From positions 35,660,201-35,724,200 of the forward strand of contig OX463810.1 in the NCBI GenBank assembly GCA_949825045.1: a stretch of 64,000 nucleotides of DNA, read 5' to 3'. Numbering within the stretch: position 1 is the first letter of the stretch; each line of letters starts with the position of its first letter. The stretch is from Argyresthia goedartella. Its lineage: Eukaryota; Arthropoda; Insecta; Lepidoptera; Argyresthiidae. A program made the translations under genes and the position numbers. The notes beneath the pieces were generated by a model. That model saw only the letters and a list, made by a program, of their open reading frames with translations, searched no databases and had not been told where the DNA came from. Below, piece by piece: positions 9,905 through 21,870 of the stretch.

Positions 9905-11065
9905 ATCGATCAATCATCCGATATCTCTATTTGCTGATGACAGCACAGTTACTATCAAGCATAAAGACGGTAACTACAAATTTGACATAAATAATTCTCT
10001 GACATCTATAATAAAATGGCTTGACAACAATAATTTAAAAATTAATCTTAATAAAACCAACATCATGCACTTCAGCCAAAGGACAAAAAATAATGACATA
10101 AAATTAACGTATCAAAACAATACCATAAATGAAGTTGAAAGTACCAAATTTTTGGGGTTGACAATAAACAATAAACTGAACTGGAAAGACCACATTAATG
10201 AAATGACAAAAAAAATCAGCAGTTCTTCCTATGTTCTACACAAACTGTCAACAATTGTCAGCATAGAAGCATTACTTACGGCATATTACGGACTAGTAGA
10301 ATCAGTCCTTAGATATGGAATTATATTCTGGGGCAATTCAACGGACAAAGAAATAGCTTTCAAAATACAGAAACGATGCTTACGAGCTATGTTTCATATC
10401 AAGACTATCGAATCATGTAAGCCCCTTTTCACCATGCACCGAATTCTTACAATTCCGTCATTGTATATACTCAAAGTAGCAACATTTGTGAAAACTAACC
10501 CTCATCTATTTCCACACCTTTCCGAAACGGTGACTCGAAATAGACGTGACGAAGAAAGACTGCGCCTTTTCTCCTCGAAAACGGCATTACTTCACAAAAG
10601 CATATTTTGCATGGCGCCTATCATATTTAATAAAATACCGACGAGTTACAAACAATTAAATTCACATCTATTTAAGAAAAAGCTGAAATTACTACTCATT
10701 GACAAATGTTATTATAATGTACAAGACTTTTTAAGTGATAAATTGTAATCTATTTTGACATAATCTTTAATTTAAATGACTCAATCATGTAATATAAACG
10801 TACTAAGCTAATACAATTTTGACCATCTACCGTAGATGTAATGTCCACATTTTAATGTTTTTGAATTATTTTAAAACTATAAACAAAACCGCGCCCAGAC
10901 TCTTCCGTCCACTCAAATTTGTACGCTGCTATCATCAGAACATGTGGGGTCTAATGTATTGTATATCTCTATCAAAAGTTGCATGTTTTTATTTTATGTA
11001 ACTTGTTTGACACGTGTTCTTAGCAAATAAATGTATCTTTATCTTTATCTTTATCTTTATGGTCT
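9905..11065 (+). pseudogene. 5'-truncated LINE: RT palm end, thumb and C-terminus
   Basis: The coding remnant starts just before the RT motif LFADDSTVTIKH (about 9930) and stays open through STKFLGLTINNKLNW, YGIIFWGNSTD and a C-terminus ending CYYNVQDFLSDKL at 10748. A 3' UTR ends in AAATAAATG and an ATCTTT repeat (about 11035-11065), a typical non-LTR tail. Endonuclease and the earlier RT motifs are absent. The lineage matches LINE G at 58-60 kb (shared YGIIFWGN). It abuts the end of the Tc1-like element, so the truncation point may be an insertion boundary. Confidence 0.85.
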
Positions 11066-11069
11066 GTAC

Positions 11070-12240
11070 TAGCTTCGGTTTAGGTCTTTGCATCGATCTA
11101 CCGGACAACCCGGTATATGAATTATAATAATAATAATAATAAATAAATACGATCATTTTAGCACTCTCTCAAACCTGTTCTAATTTTCAGCCTCAAAGCG
11201 TATTCATTTCGAAACCAGTCTTCCGTATTTGTTTTGTTCGAGGGTTATTAATAATTTATTGAATCGATTCTTGGTTACTGGTTTAATTAACGGAGACATC
11301 AGCCGCGTCGTCTCTCCGCTTTGAGCTCTTGCAAATTCCAAATAAGATTTTTCTAATGACGATTCAAGTTTATCAGACAAAGGAAACAGAAATTGGGAAA
11401 CGTGATGTTTCCGGCACAAATTTAATTACATTGAAGGCTATTTAATGGCAAATTTTACTTTTGCACGATGTTCTTTTGACTATTAATGGCACTATTCAAC
11501 AGACTCTATTGAATAACAAATAACAAACTGGCATACTTTCTTTGGTTAAATCCTATGCTGTAGCATACATAGCATAAATAAGAAATAGTCAGTTCACAAG
11601 TCCCATGTTCGAATGATAACTACATACTCTTGCTCAAACGGCTAGGTTATCGCTTAAGGCTAGTTCGCATTAGGCTATTGTTTTAGTCGTGAAGCGAGTA
11701 ATTTAGAAGCTAATCGTGTCTGAACACCAAAAATATAGGTGGTAAGTAAATTAGTAGCTACTAAATTACCCGCTGTCCGAATAAAATACTAGCCTAGTGC
11801 GAACTAGCATTATTTCCACCTTTGCTTAATCCATTTCGTAAAACCCTTGACTTTCCACATAAGTAGAATTTCGTTGAAATGGTCCGGCTAGGTAAATAAA
11901 AATTAATAACTCTGGTTACGACAAAGACATCAAAGCAAACTTCACATTGCTAGAAAGCTCATATTTTAAAGTTGTTTTTGAAAAATCGGAAGTCTTCCAT
12001 CACTTTTAGTTTTTTTTAATGCAATACGAAGTCAAGCTTTTAAAAAAAAAACTCTTTTTGATATTTGTTTTTTTTTTACCTTGTTTCTTGCAATAACCTG
12101 CAACAAATATTAATTTGAAACGGATCTTTGAGATCCCAAAAAAAAAAAACAGATTTATTCGTTAAAAAAAAGTTATTAGGAGTTTAAAGGTATGAAGGTA
12201 ATGAAAATCCAAAAATTAACAAAAAAAAACATATAAAAAA
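11070..12240. other. Gene-free AT-rich interval
   Basis: There is a short AAT-repeat run (about 11127-11145) and many A/T runs around 12000-12180. No coding region is supported. Confidence 0.4.
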
Positions 12241-12244
12241 TTCT

Positions 12245-12425
12245 TTGGGCCTGGGCCAAATCTTTTGGGCTGAGTGAGTAGCAAATGAGTCCCTGTAATG
12301 CCCGGCCCAGTATTGTCCGGCCCAGGAATGTTCGGCCCCGGAATTGACGTCCCGAAAGCCCACGATTCCGGGGTCGGGCATTCCTGGGCCGAGCATTCCA
12401 TGGCCGTACAAAATACTGCTCAACC
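12245..12425. repeat. GC-rich degenerate minisatellite (CGGCCCAGGAATG type)
   Basis: About ten degenerate copies of a ~15-bp motif (CGGCCCAGTATTGTC, CGGCCCAGGAATGTT, CGGCCCCGGAATTGA and similar) occur, partly in inverted orientation (TCGGGCATTCCTGGGCC). This opens frames on both strands with Pro/Gly-rich products. These are composition artefacts. Confidence 0.65.
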
Positions 12426-12528
12426 CCAATGTCATAATTTGCGAGAATTTTTATTTAATAAAAATAATGTATGGAGCTATATCTAATTTGCTCTACCTAT
12501 AACTACCAGGGCTTAGAAGTGCTCAAGC

Positions 12529-14491
12529 TGGTTTTTTGTAGGCTTAATCTACGGGTGTTTGTGAACAATACCATATATATAAAATGGCCCCGGACTTCGG
12601 ATAAACGAAGCTGGACTTAGGTATTTTTGGCGATAAAAAACCACTACACTGATAGAGTAGAATTTACTCTATAATTATTAATAAATGAAGCAAACTCATT
12701 ATTGCTTCTTCTTTGTAGTCATTTCTTCATGGCTGAGGATTTTCATATATATATATATATAGGCATAATTGATTAATAATATTCATTACATCTGGTCGTG
12801 ACTGTCATAGTTGTTGGTATGGGGCTTGACCAAGGATCTAGATTTTGTTCTGTCCTGGGCTACGTGCAGGAGGAGATAAAATAGCAGGCTATGCTTGATT
12901 TCACTGTGTCCAGACTCATAATAGCAAATTATTTAGAACTGCATACAAAGGCTAATGTAAAACTTGTAGGCTATGATGAGGGTACAGGACAATGCAATTT
13001 TTAGCAAAAGGCTGATTTTGATGACTCAATTATCTTAATTATTAGTTTAGTTCCATTAAGAATTCATTCGGATGATGTTATTAAATAGGAAGACAATCGA
13101 CCGTCATCGACATTTTACTGTTGACATATGTTCAAATTCATGAAAGAAACTTGAAGACCAAATTCAAGTCCTTCAGCCCACAAAAGTAGGAAACGTATCC
13201 ATCAATCACGTGTTGCTCTTGACAATGGTAGATGCAAAAAAAATATATATTTCTGACGCTTTGCCTGCTTTCTGTGATATCTGTAAAGCAAATCCATCGG
13301 AAATGAACAATCTAAACTCGATTTACAGAAGACTATATAATAATGAAATATATAAGTAACGAATTTCATCTTTAAATGCCCGGATCATATGTATGGAATA
13401 TTGACTTCACTTATGTGTGTATTAATAATACTGCACTTATATTTCTTAATTAGAAGTCACAAATTAATAACGAAAACTTCAGCTTACAGGTTAGACTTCA
13501 AACAATGGACTTCAAGAAAAGAAATTAAAGAAATATTAAAGACTCGTAAGAGGCAAATTCAAGAATCGTTCCGAAATTAATGCAATTTGCAGATTGACAT
13601 CGTTAAACAGGACTCCGGAACCACAAATGATGGCAACTCGGCTAGAAAGTTTTTCATAGATCGCAAAATAACTGCACGTATCACAGGCATTAATGAAGAT
13701 TTAATCAAAAGGTTCCATGTTATACTGCTAACAAAAGCATGTGGAAAACATGTAGATGTGACAAAATTTTCTCAGTTTTACAGAGAAACAGCAGTCTTGT
13801 TTGTAAATCTATACTCGTGGTATAATGCCTGCTAGCGCCCATAAGAAGATACATAGATCAGACATAAATTAAAATTTTGGGTTAATGCCAATCGCAATAC
13901 TTTCTGAAGAAGCTTCAGAAGCGAAAAACAAAGAATTTAGAATATATAGAAGAGGAAATTCCAGAAAAGTAAGAAGGTATGCGTCAAATGATGACATAAT
14001 GCATAATTTTCTTTTGTCTTCCGACCCTAAGCTTACACTATTACGACCAAGAATGACCAATCTCAGGAGCAAAACGCTCTTGAAGCTCAGAATCTTTTGA
14101 TGCCTACTACTCAATATATTTTGGAACCTGAATTTAAAGATACAAGACATTAGTGCTATTAGCGATATCGAATAATAAGGACTATATTGATAACTATTCG
14201 TATAGTATTCAATCTTTGCTTGTTATAATTTTGTTATATGTCATCAACTTTTGTAATAGTCTTGATGATAATTCATAAAATCATAACAGCGTACCTACCT
14301 ACGTAAAAATATAAGTATTTTTATAACTATTTGGTGCTTAGAACTCAAAATAATCCATAAAAAATCATAGTACTATATTAGAAAAAATATCTAAGTTCAG
14401 CTTCATTTATCCCGGGAACTGGGAGTCTGGGGCCATGATATATATGTGGTATTATACACGAACACCCGTAGACCAAGCCTACAAAATACCA
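12529..14491 (+). mobile_element. Decayed DNA transposon with ~100-bp TIRs, superfamily unassigned
   Basis: The left terminal inverted repeat (12529-12628) and right one (14382-14491) match over most of their length: TTTTGTAGGCTT, TCTACGGGTGTT, ATGGCCCC and GAAGCTG-ACTTAG. The ends begin TGGT. A target duplication is not evident. The interior holds one decayed plus-strand gene. Length and layout fit a complete but dead autonomous copy. A composite of unrelated repeats would not give inverted ends around the gene remnant. Confidence 0.75.
12900..14153 (+). pseudogene. Decayed gene of an unplaced transposon-borne protein family
   Basis: Consecutive pieces in the right order resemble an uncharacterised protein family that I recall as repetitive in arthropod genomes. 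They are ISDALPAFCDICKANP with its CxxC (about 13250), the ~DFKQWTSRKEIKEI segment (13495), SGTTNDGNSARKFFIDRK (13617), ARITGINEDLIKRFHVIL, FYRETAVLFVNLYSWY, and MPIAILSEEASEAKNKEF (13885). The tail NFLLSSDPKLT leads, after a shift, to a TAG at 14151. An in-frame TAA sits at 13578-13580 and a frameshift near 13830. The catalytic core cannot be assigned by eye, so transposase is an inference from the flanking TIRs. Confidence 0.6.
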
Positions 14492-14534
14492 ACATAGGAA
14501 AATTTAAGAGTTGGTTCTTATAGATCAAATTAGA

Positions 14535-16420
14535 TATCAAAGTCAAAGTCAAAGTCAAAGTACTTTATTACTGTAGATATTTACATATACTTAGCAAACG
14601 TCATTTTTTGCCTCTTCTCTACATTGGACCACTGTGGGAGAATAAGGGCGTAGAAACTCCCACAGATAGATTTGTAGATCTCTTTTAAAAATAGGTTGTG
14701 CTTAACTAATACAATTATGATTTCTTTTTATTTAATAAGCAGGCAACAATAAATAATTACAAAATTATTAACAGAGAGGTCTGTGTTGAACTAGATTAAC
14801 CCCATACAGTACTGTCATTTAAGTAATCTCGAACATTGTAATATCCCTTTTTCGACAAAGTCGCTTTAACATGCTTTTTAAATTGCTCAAATGACAATTT
14901 CAAAATCTCCAGAGGTATCATATTATAGTAGAGAATGCACTGACCCTTGAAAGAATTGCTAACCTTCGGGAGTCTAAATCGGGGCGCACACAGTCTGTGA
15001 TTATTTCTTAGGTTAACATTGCAGCTATCGCTAAGTTTGGTAAATGTTGTAAGGTTCTTGCGTACATACATTATATTTTCGAAATTAAATTGACTAGCTA
15101 CAGTTAGTATGACAATTTCTTTAAAAAGCTCTCTTAAGGAGTCTGTTCGTTTTAAATTATAAATTGATCGAATAGCTCTTTTCTGTAAAATAAAAATAGT
15201 TTGAATATCCGCTGCTTTCCCCCACTACAAGATACCATAGGACATCACACTATGAAAGTAACTACTAGCCTAGATGTAGCAACATCCGTGCTTTGTCTGA
15301 AGTTCCTAACAGCGTAAGCCGCAGAACTTAATTTACCACCTAATTTATCTATGTGGGGTCCCCACTGCAATTTGCTATCAATGGTTATTCCAAGAAACTT
15401 CGCATCATTTACTAATTCTAACGTGCTGTTGTCTAACACTAAACTGGTCTCAACTTGCCTGACATTTGGAAGTGAGAATTTGATACACTTGGTTTTACCA
15501 GCGTTTAACAATAAATTATTTACTGTGAACCAATTCAAGGTTAAAGACAATACATCATTATCATCATCAAAATCTCCTTTTTGTCTTTCAATTTTGAAGA
15601 CCATCGAAGTATCATCAGCAAACAACACTTTGTCAGTTAATTTCTCCACCATGAAAGGCAGATCGTTAATATATACCAGGAATAAGAAAGGGCTTAATAT
15701 GGAACCTTGTGGAACGCCAATTTTTACACCCGTTCCATCAGATTTAACACCGTTTACTTCTGCCTTTTGAATTCTATTGCTTAGGTATGATCTTAGTAGA
15801 TACAACGCTTTATTTCTAACTCCGTAATGATTTAATTTAATTATAAGCGTATTATGATCAACACAATCAAACGCATTCGACAGGTCGCAAAAAACTCCGA
15901 TAGCATTCTGTGCGGCCTCCCATGCAGAATAAATATGAGATATAAGGGTAATACCTGCATCCGTAGTCGATTTACCCCTAGTGAAACCGTATTGTTTGGC
16001 GTGGAGTTGTTTTGTACGGTTGAAGTGTGAGAGCATTTGATTGAGTATAATCTTTTCAAATATTTTACTTAGTGTTGGAAGAACAGATATTGGTCTGAAA
16101 TTTGAAGGATCACCCTTATCTCCCGACTTGAACAGAGGTATCACTTTAATGTGTTTTATGAGGTCTGGGAAAGCCCCATCGTCAAAACATTTATTGAATA
16201 TATAAGCTAAGTGTGGGGCTATAACTAGAATTACTGAACCAATGACTTTGACTGATATACCCACAGGTCTTCCGTATTTTTTAAGTTAAGTAATTTAAAC
16301 GTTTTGACAATGTCCTGGGGATATACATGATGAAATTTTAAATATACATTACTGACGCTAATGTTATTTTTTAATAAAGTCTCTGCTTCTTAGGGAGATG
16401 AATTTAGACGGTAGCAAAAT
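14535..16420 (-). pseudogene. LINE family A, RT to 3' tail (copy 4, longest)
   Basis: A 5'-truncated non-LTR element read right to left. Degraded pre-RT sequence (about 16420-16265) leads to a 339-codon open RT frame (16264-15245) with QYGFTRGKSTTDAG, FCDLSNAFDCVDH, GVPQGSILSPFLF, LFADDTSMVF and FLGITIDSKLQW. A frameshift and a TAG (in the place of the second Leu of YGILLWG) follow near 15240. The C-terminal part is open again at 15071-14796 and ends RDYLNDSTVWG. The 3' UTR ends in AAAGTC repeats at 14536-14560. No endonuclease is present. The 139-codon plus-strand frame inside it is a shadow. Clade (Jockey/CR1-like) not resolved. Confidence 0.9.
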
Positions 16421-16429
16421 ATCACTCTA

Positions 16430-18490
16430 TACATTATTTTTATCAAATCGATTTTCCACGCCAATTATAACATTTACAACAAATAGTGTTGTGAACATAT
16501 TATTGCCTTAATTAGCACTATCAATTGTGATAAATAGAATAATGATACAAAACAAAGAAACATAAGTCCGCAACTTCGAAATCCGTCGTACTATGCTGCT
16601 TGTGCTCATGCGGAACGCAATGTGGCTGTGTGTGCGGCTACGCTCGCCGTTTTGTTTGAAGTGAACCTGGCGTGGTTTTATTCTCATAATATTATTAATA
16701 TTAACATAATAATTTATTTATTGTGCCTTTGCTACCCCGTATGGGAAAAGGCGTGACACTTTCTTATGTGGTGATTAATTTATTTATGTAGAGGTTAGAC
16801 CCAAAAAACATCAAATTTTCAATAGACAATGTAAATGATTGCAAGCTAACACTACAATGCAATAAAATCCTAAGATTTACATACATTTTTAATGGTTTCT
16901 TAATTATTGATTAGTAAGTAAATAACGTGTATCTATTGGGTGCTTACCTATGAAATTGGCGAATTTTCCTTACAGATTCAGGAGTTCGTAATTCGAGTAA
17001 TTCAATAGCTATTTCCAGTTTTTTTTATTGTTTTAAAATTAATTTCGATATTTTACATCTACTTATTAAATTTTCAGTTTGATAACTAAAATGTTATCTT
17101 CAAAATCAGTGCCTCCTAAATGTCATCCATTTTCATGATAATATTCGTAATATTTTTTTACAGTTGACACTTTTCAAAAATTATATAAAATTTTCTGTTA
17201 GCTAAATGTTGTCTCATTCATACACACAAAGTTTATAAAATTAGGATCTGTCATTCGTAAAAAAAATACAAAAATGTTTGTGCTGAAAATTGAGTTAACT
17301 TCAATTTCTCCATACAAAACGCCAATTTCATATGTATAAAGACCTAATATATTAAGTTGTCTGTAAAAATTACCAATCAAAATCAGGTATTTATGGAAAA
17401 CTGTTCTAGCATTTTCTCTTTACAAAGTAAGTAGTAAGTATGCCCTGGGCTTACAGACAGCAGAACTAATCATCTCAAAGGCTCTGAATACCGGGATTTA
17501 ATTTTATTTTATTTACCTGAAGCTTTCATCCCGAGTTTTAATAGACGTAAAGGGTATTGCTTCGCCTCGCTGCCGCCGGTTTAAAGGAATATGGAACAAG
17601 TTTTTTTTCTCTCCCGACAGAATTACCTAGACAAAGTCTACCTATCACGGTGTGTTTAATTAACTGATCTAGGTCTCAGGCTATGCCCTTGTGTGAGACC
17701 TAGATAAGTTAATATCCGATAATCGAGAATATTTACTTGTGTACCTGAGCTAAGTATACACTTTAAACAAAGCATATAAGACCCTATGCATACATATGAA
17801 GATGATCCTAAATATGACATATGACTAAAGATGTTCTTCATTGCACGCAGCGTTACAGCCATACAATCCATTAGCACCGTAGAAAGCACTTAGAATATAC
17901 TTCAGCTGCTGTCAAATAAAATAGGATACATTAGTGTAATAGAATATTTGGGGCAAGTGCAAAATTAACTTTGACTTAACATTTCAAGGTGAGTAGTTGT
18001 AAAAAGCTTATGGCAAAGCAGGAGAGTAGTAATCTTCAGTTCTGAGAGGCTTAAAATTACGTGCGCTAACATGATGCTTCCCGAGTTTGTGAGTGGTTTC
18101 CTGCTCCTGCCGCATCGCCGCCGCTTTGGCACAAACTGATTGGTTTCGGTAGTTGTATTTATGTAATCTTTTCGTGCTTCTTTTCTTTCAATTTTGATGT
18201 ACTTAAACTTGAGGCCACTTACCTTGTCTTACTGCGACGCGGTGGCGAGCGGCGCGGTGCCCAATATTGGGAGCTCGGTAGCAAGCTATAGAAGTATGGC
18301 CACAATTTAAATGTTTTTTGGTATATTTCACTGTTTTTGCAACAATGTCGTATTAATAGCCACCACTAAATCGGGTAACACTTTACAAATCAGCACCCTT
18401 TTATTTTTATTCACCTGGCTCAATGATGAGTTAGCTGTAATTTTCGGAAGATGGTGGAGTTATAAACCTGATTTCTTTAAAAAAATATAT
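16430..18490. other. Gene-free interval with one dispersed repeat and one hairpin
   Basis: Positions 16720-16775 hold GTGCCTTTGCTACCCCGTATG and GGGAAAAGGCGTGAC, modules shared with 44990-45080 and 55940-56010. A hairpin is listed separately at 17659-17713. Other frames are short and unrecognised. Confidence 0.4.
17659..17713. repeat. 20-bp-arm hairpin
   Basis: The arm ATTAACTGATCTAGGTCTCA (17659-17678) pairs with TGAGACCTAGATAAGTTAAT (17694-17713), one mismatch and a 15-nt loop. There is no T-run on either side, so it does not look like a terminator. It may be the remains of a short inverted-repeat element. Confidence 0.65.
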
Positions 18491-18491
18491 T

Positions 18492-21340
18492 CCAAATCAA
18501 ATCAAATAAAAAATCATTTATTTCCATAGGATGTTGTTACATCACTTAGATCCGTCATTACATTTTTTTGGGTAAGTTCACTAACACAATGGCGGAATCT
18601 GTGGAGAAGAGCTCACCGAAGAAACTCCACAGTCGTCGCATCTTTTGCGTTTCCTTTTTTAAATAAAATATTGTCAAATTACAAAATGAATGCTAATTAT
18701 ATATCGAAACAGCCTGTAACTCAAACAATCTATTCCCATGGACATCTGTCCTCTAAGTAATCAGATATCCTATAGTAACCTTTTTTATACAATTTCTGTT
18801 TTATTATTATTTTAAACTTGTCTAAAGGTAAGTTTTTAATATCAGTAGGGACCTTATTGTAATAGCGTATACAATTGCCTTTAAAAGAATTACTAATTTT
18901 ATGTAGTCGGCTTACATAAGCAACCAACTTGTCTTTATTTCTAGTATTAAAATTGTGTATATCACTGTACTTCTGAAAATTAGTTATATTTCTTTTTACA
19001 TACACAAGATTGTCATAGATATATTGAGACACAGATGTCAGAATATCGATTTCTTTAAACTTTTCCCTCAGTGACACTCTAGGCCCTAATCTATAAATTG
19101 CACGAACAGCCCGTTTCTGCAGAATAAATATACTATTAGCATTCGCAGCGTGACCCCACAATAAAATACCATAGGTCATTAGACTATGAAAGTAACTAAA
19201 GTAGACTAGTCTAGCGGTGTCTACGTCGGTAAGAGCTCTAATTTTTTTAACTGCGAACGCTGCCGAACTCAGTCTGTTCGACAATTTATTTATATGAGGA
19301 TCCCATTGTAGTTTGGCGTCTAAAGTAATGCCCAAAAAGACAGTCGACTGCACAAGGTCCAATCTCTGTCCTTTTATAAATATGTCTGTAGTTACCGGGT
19401 TCACATTGGGTAACACGAATTTAATACATTTAGTTTTCTTTTCATTAAGTAATAAATTGTTAACAGTAAACCAGTTCACTATACTAGAGATAGCATTGTT
19501 TATCTCGTCATAATTTAATTGCTGTCTTTTAACTTTAAATATCAAAGAAGTATCATCGGCAAACAATACTAACCCATGTTTTGCTTTAACAAGGTAAGGT
19601 AAATCATTAATATATACTAAAAACAAGAAAGGACCAAGAATTGAACCTTGCGGTACGCCCATACTTATTGAAGACCCAGGTGATCTTTTCCCATTAACAT
19701 CGACCATCTGAACCCTATCTGTTAGATATGACTCCAGAAGGCCAAGTGCCTGATCTTTTACACCATAATGGCATAACTTCCTGACAAGAGTGTCATGATG
19801 GACGCAATCAAAAGCCTTGGATAGATCGCAGAAGACACCTATTGCATCCATTGCGTCTTCCCAGGTATCAAAAATATTGTCGATTAGTTCAACACCAGCA
19901 TCGGCTGTTGAACGACCCTTTGTGAAACCAAACTGAGCAAAATGAATTAAATTATTGAGATAAAAATGACTTTGCAATTGATTAAGTATGAGTTTTTCAA
20001 ATATTTTGCTAAGCGTTGGTAGTATCGATATGGGTCTAAAATTGGTGGGGTCTGATGTACTACCAGCTTTGAATAAAGGTATAACTTTACTTAGTTTCAT
20101 CAAGTCAGGAAACACACCATTATCTATACATTGATTAAATATACAACAAAGGTGAGGTGCAATACAATCTACAATGGAACTAATAATTTTTACTGATAGA
20201 CCATGGGCGTCAGCTGTCTTTTTCATTTCCAGGGATTTAAACGCTTTTACAATGTCTTCATTATTTACGTGCCTAAATTTGAAATCTGTTTTACATTCCT
20301 CAAAGTTTTGTTTAAGTATAGATTCAGCAGCAGCGGGAGATGAATTTAAAGACTTGGTTGTTGAAACTGGAATGTCCGTAAAGAAATTTTCGAAAGCTTT
20401 TGCTACTTCTAGGTCTGTACTTAGCAATTGATTATCTAGCTTAAGCTTGAAGTTATTATGTGTAGCTTTGGCCTTTCCAGTCTCTCTGTTTATAATTTGC
20501 CAAGTCGTTTTCATTACATTGCTACTAGATTCAATTTTGTTTTTAATGAAATTAGATTTAGCTACGGCACAAACGCGTTTAAACATTTTTGAATAACTAC
20601 GAACATAATCTAGAAAGGCCGTATTTTTGTTATATGATTTCTCTTCATAGAGTTCATATAATCTTCGTCTGCTCCTATGAATTAAAATCACCACAAATTA
20701 TAAAAAAATTGTTTTTATCGCTGATTTTAATCAACACTTCATCCATTTTCTTTTCGAATAAATCAAAGGATGAATCTGGTGGTCTGTATACGCTCATTAC
20801 AATAAGTTGTTCAAGTTCAATACAGGCTATTTCCATGGTTCGCTCAACAGACAGGCTCACTATGTCAACTCGTTCCTTATATTTAAAACTATTATTTACA
20901 AGTATTAAGGAGCCACCGCGATCAGCTGTTTTTCTGTTGAACGAACTAGCAACGTGGTGGTTATTAAAGTTGAACATGAACTGATAACTCTTTAAAAAGT
21001 GCTACAGAGCACTTTTTAAAGAGTTTTTATATTATACATAAAATATCAATATTATTACAGTTCATGAATAACTCAATTTCCAGTTCTTTACTTAACATGC
21101 TCTGTATATTTTGATGAACCACGTTTAAAATATTCTTACTTTTACATTTTTCATTACTAGTAACTTGATTTAATGGGCAAGATGAAGGTATATTTATACA
21201 AATATTAATATTACTGCCAGAGTTACTCTCTGTTGTCCTATGGGTTAATTTAAAGAGCTTGGAACAGATTCCAAGGAGTACATGTCATTATTAATACACT
21301 GCTCAATAGAAGCAGGCGTTTCATTAGTCAAAAACTTGAC
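18492..21340 (-). pseudogene. LINE family B, EN-RT element with internal deletion
   Basis: Read right to left: pre-endonuclease and early endonuclease remains (about 21340-21030, including HQNIQSMLSKELEIE), more APE-type endonuclease (20977-20675, with YRPPDSSF and CGDFN), then a 654-codon open frame (20694-18730). The RT motifs are FGFTKGRSTADAG, CDLSKAFDCVHHD, MGVPQGSILGPFLF, VLFADDTSLIF and FLGITLDAKLQWD, and the end is RISDYLEDRCPWE. The 3' UTR runs to an ATCAAA repeat tail at 18492-18505. The endonuclease ends at GDFN and jumps straight to a basic segment ahead of RT, so the second half of the endonuclease is deleted. It shares its C-terminal design with family A but is clearly distinct. 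Confidence 0.92.
20986..21025. repeat. Perfect 18-bp-arm hairpin inside LINE B endonuclease
   Basis: AACTCTTTAAAAAGTGCT, loop ACAG, then the exact reverse complement. In the minus-strand reading it lies between DILCI and KSYQF, where relatives carry the conserved catalytic TEHW segment, so the hairpin has replaced it. It looks like a snap-back repair event. Confidence 0.75.
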
Positions 21341-21509
21341 TGAGTTCAAAATAAAATAAGATAGTGATTGTGCTATCTGTTTTCCGATATTCTGCTATTC
21401 GTGGCCGAAATCCAACAAAATAAGAAAGTATTAAAATTGGCCCAGCCGTTCTTCAGTTGTATATAGTGTAACTCGGATTAGTTACCAACCCGACTTGGTT
21501 TCATATATT

Positions 21510-21870
21510 TAGATATGATTAGTAAACGACATTTTTTTGGTTCTTCTCTACATTGTGGGAGAAATAGGGCAAAGAACTCGCGCAGATAGATTTTAGATCC
21601 CTTTAACAATAGGTTGTTTAAATAGTTCGAAATTTACATAGGCATTAATTATTATTAATAATATGCAGGCATAAATATAATTTTAATAACGTGTTCTGAT
21701 GAGTTAGATTAACTCCATGCACTCACTGATATAATCTTGGATATCATAGTATGCCTTTTTGCATAAAGTAAATTTTAAAATGCTGAAATGGCAATGTCAA
21801 AGTCTCCAGAGATATCTTGTTGTAGTAGAGGTATCTTGAACAGGACCTCAAACATTCGACCAGAGGTACT
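21510..21870 (-). repeat. LINE family A, C-terminus plus 3' UTR (copy 5)
   Basis: This diverged minus-strand copy has TTCTCTACATTGTGGGAGAA, AGATAGATTTTAGATC and AGTTAGATTAACTCCATG, followed by the degraded C-terminal coding part (about 21715-21870). No frame is intact. Confidence 0.75.

Noticed and set aside
15351..15770. 139-codon plus-strand frame
   Set aside because: Shadow of the LINE A reverse transcriptase on the opposite strand.
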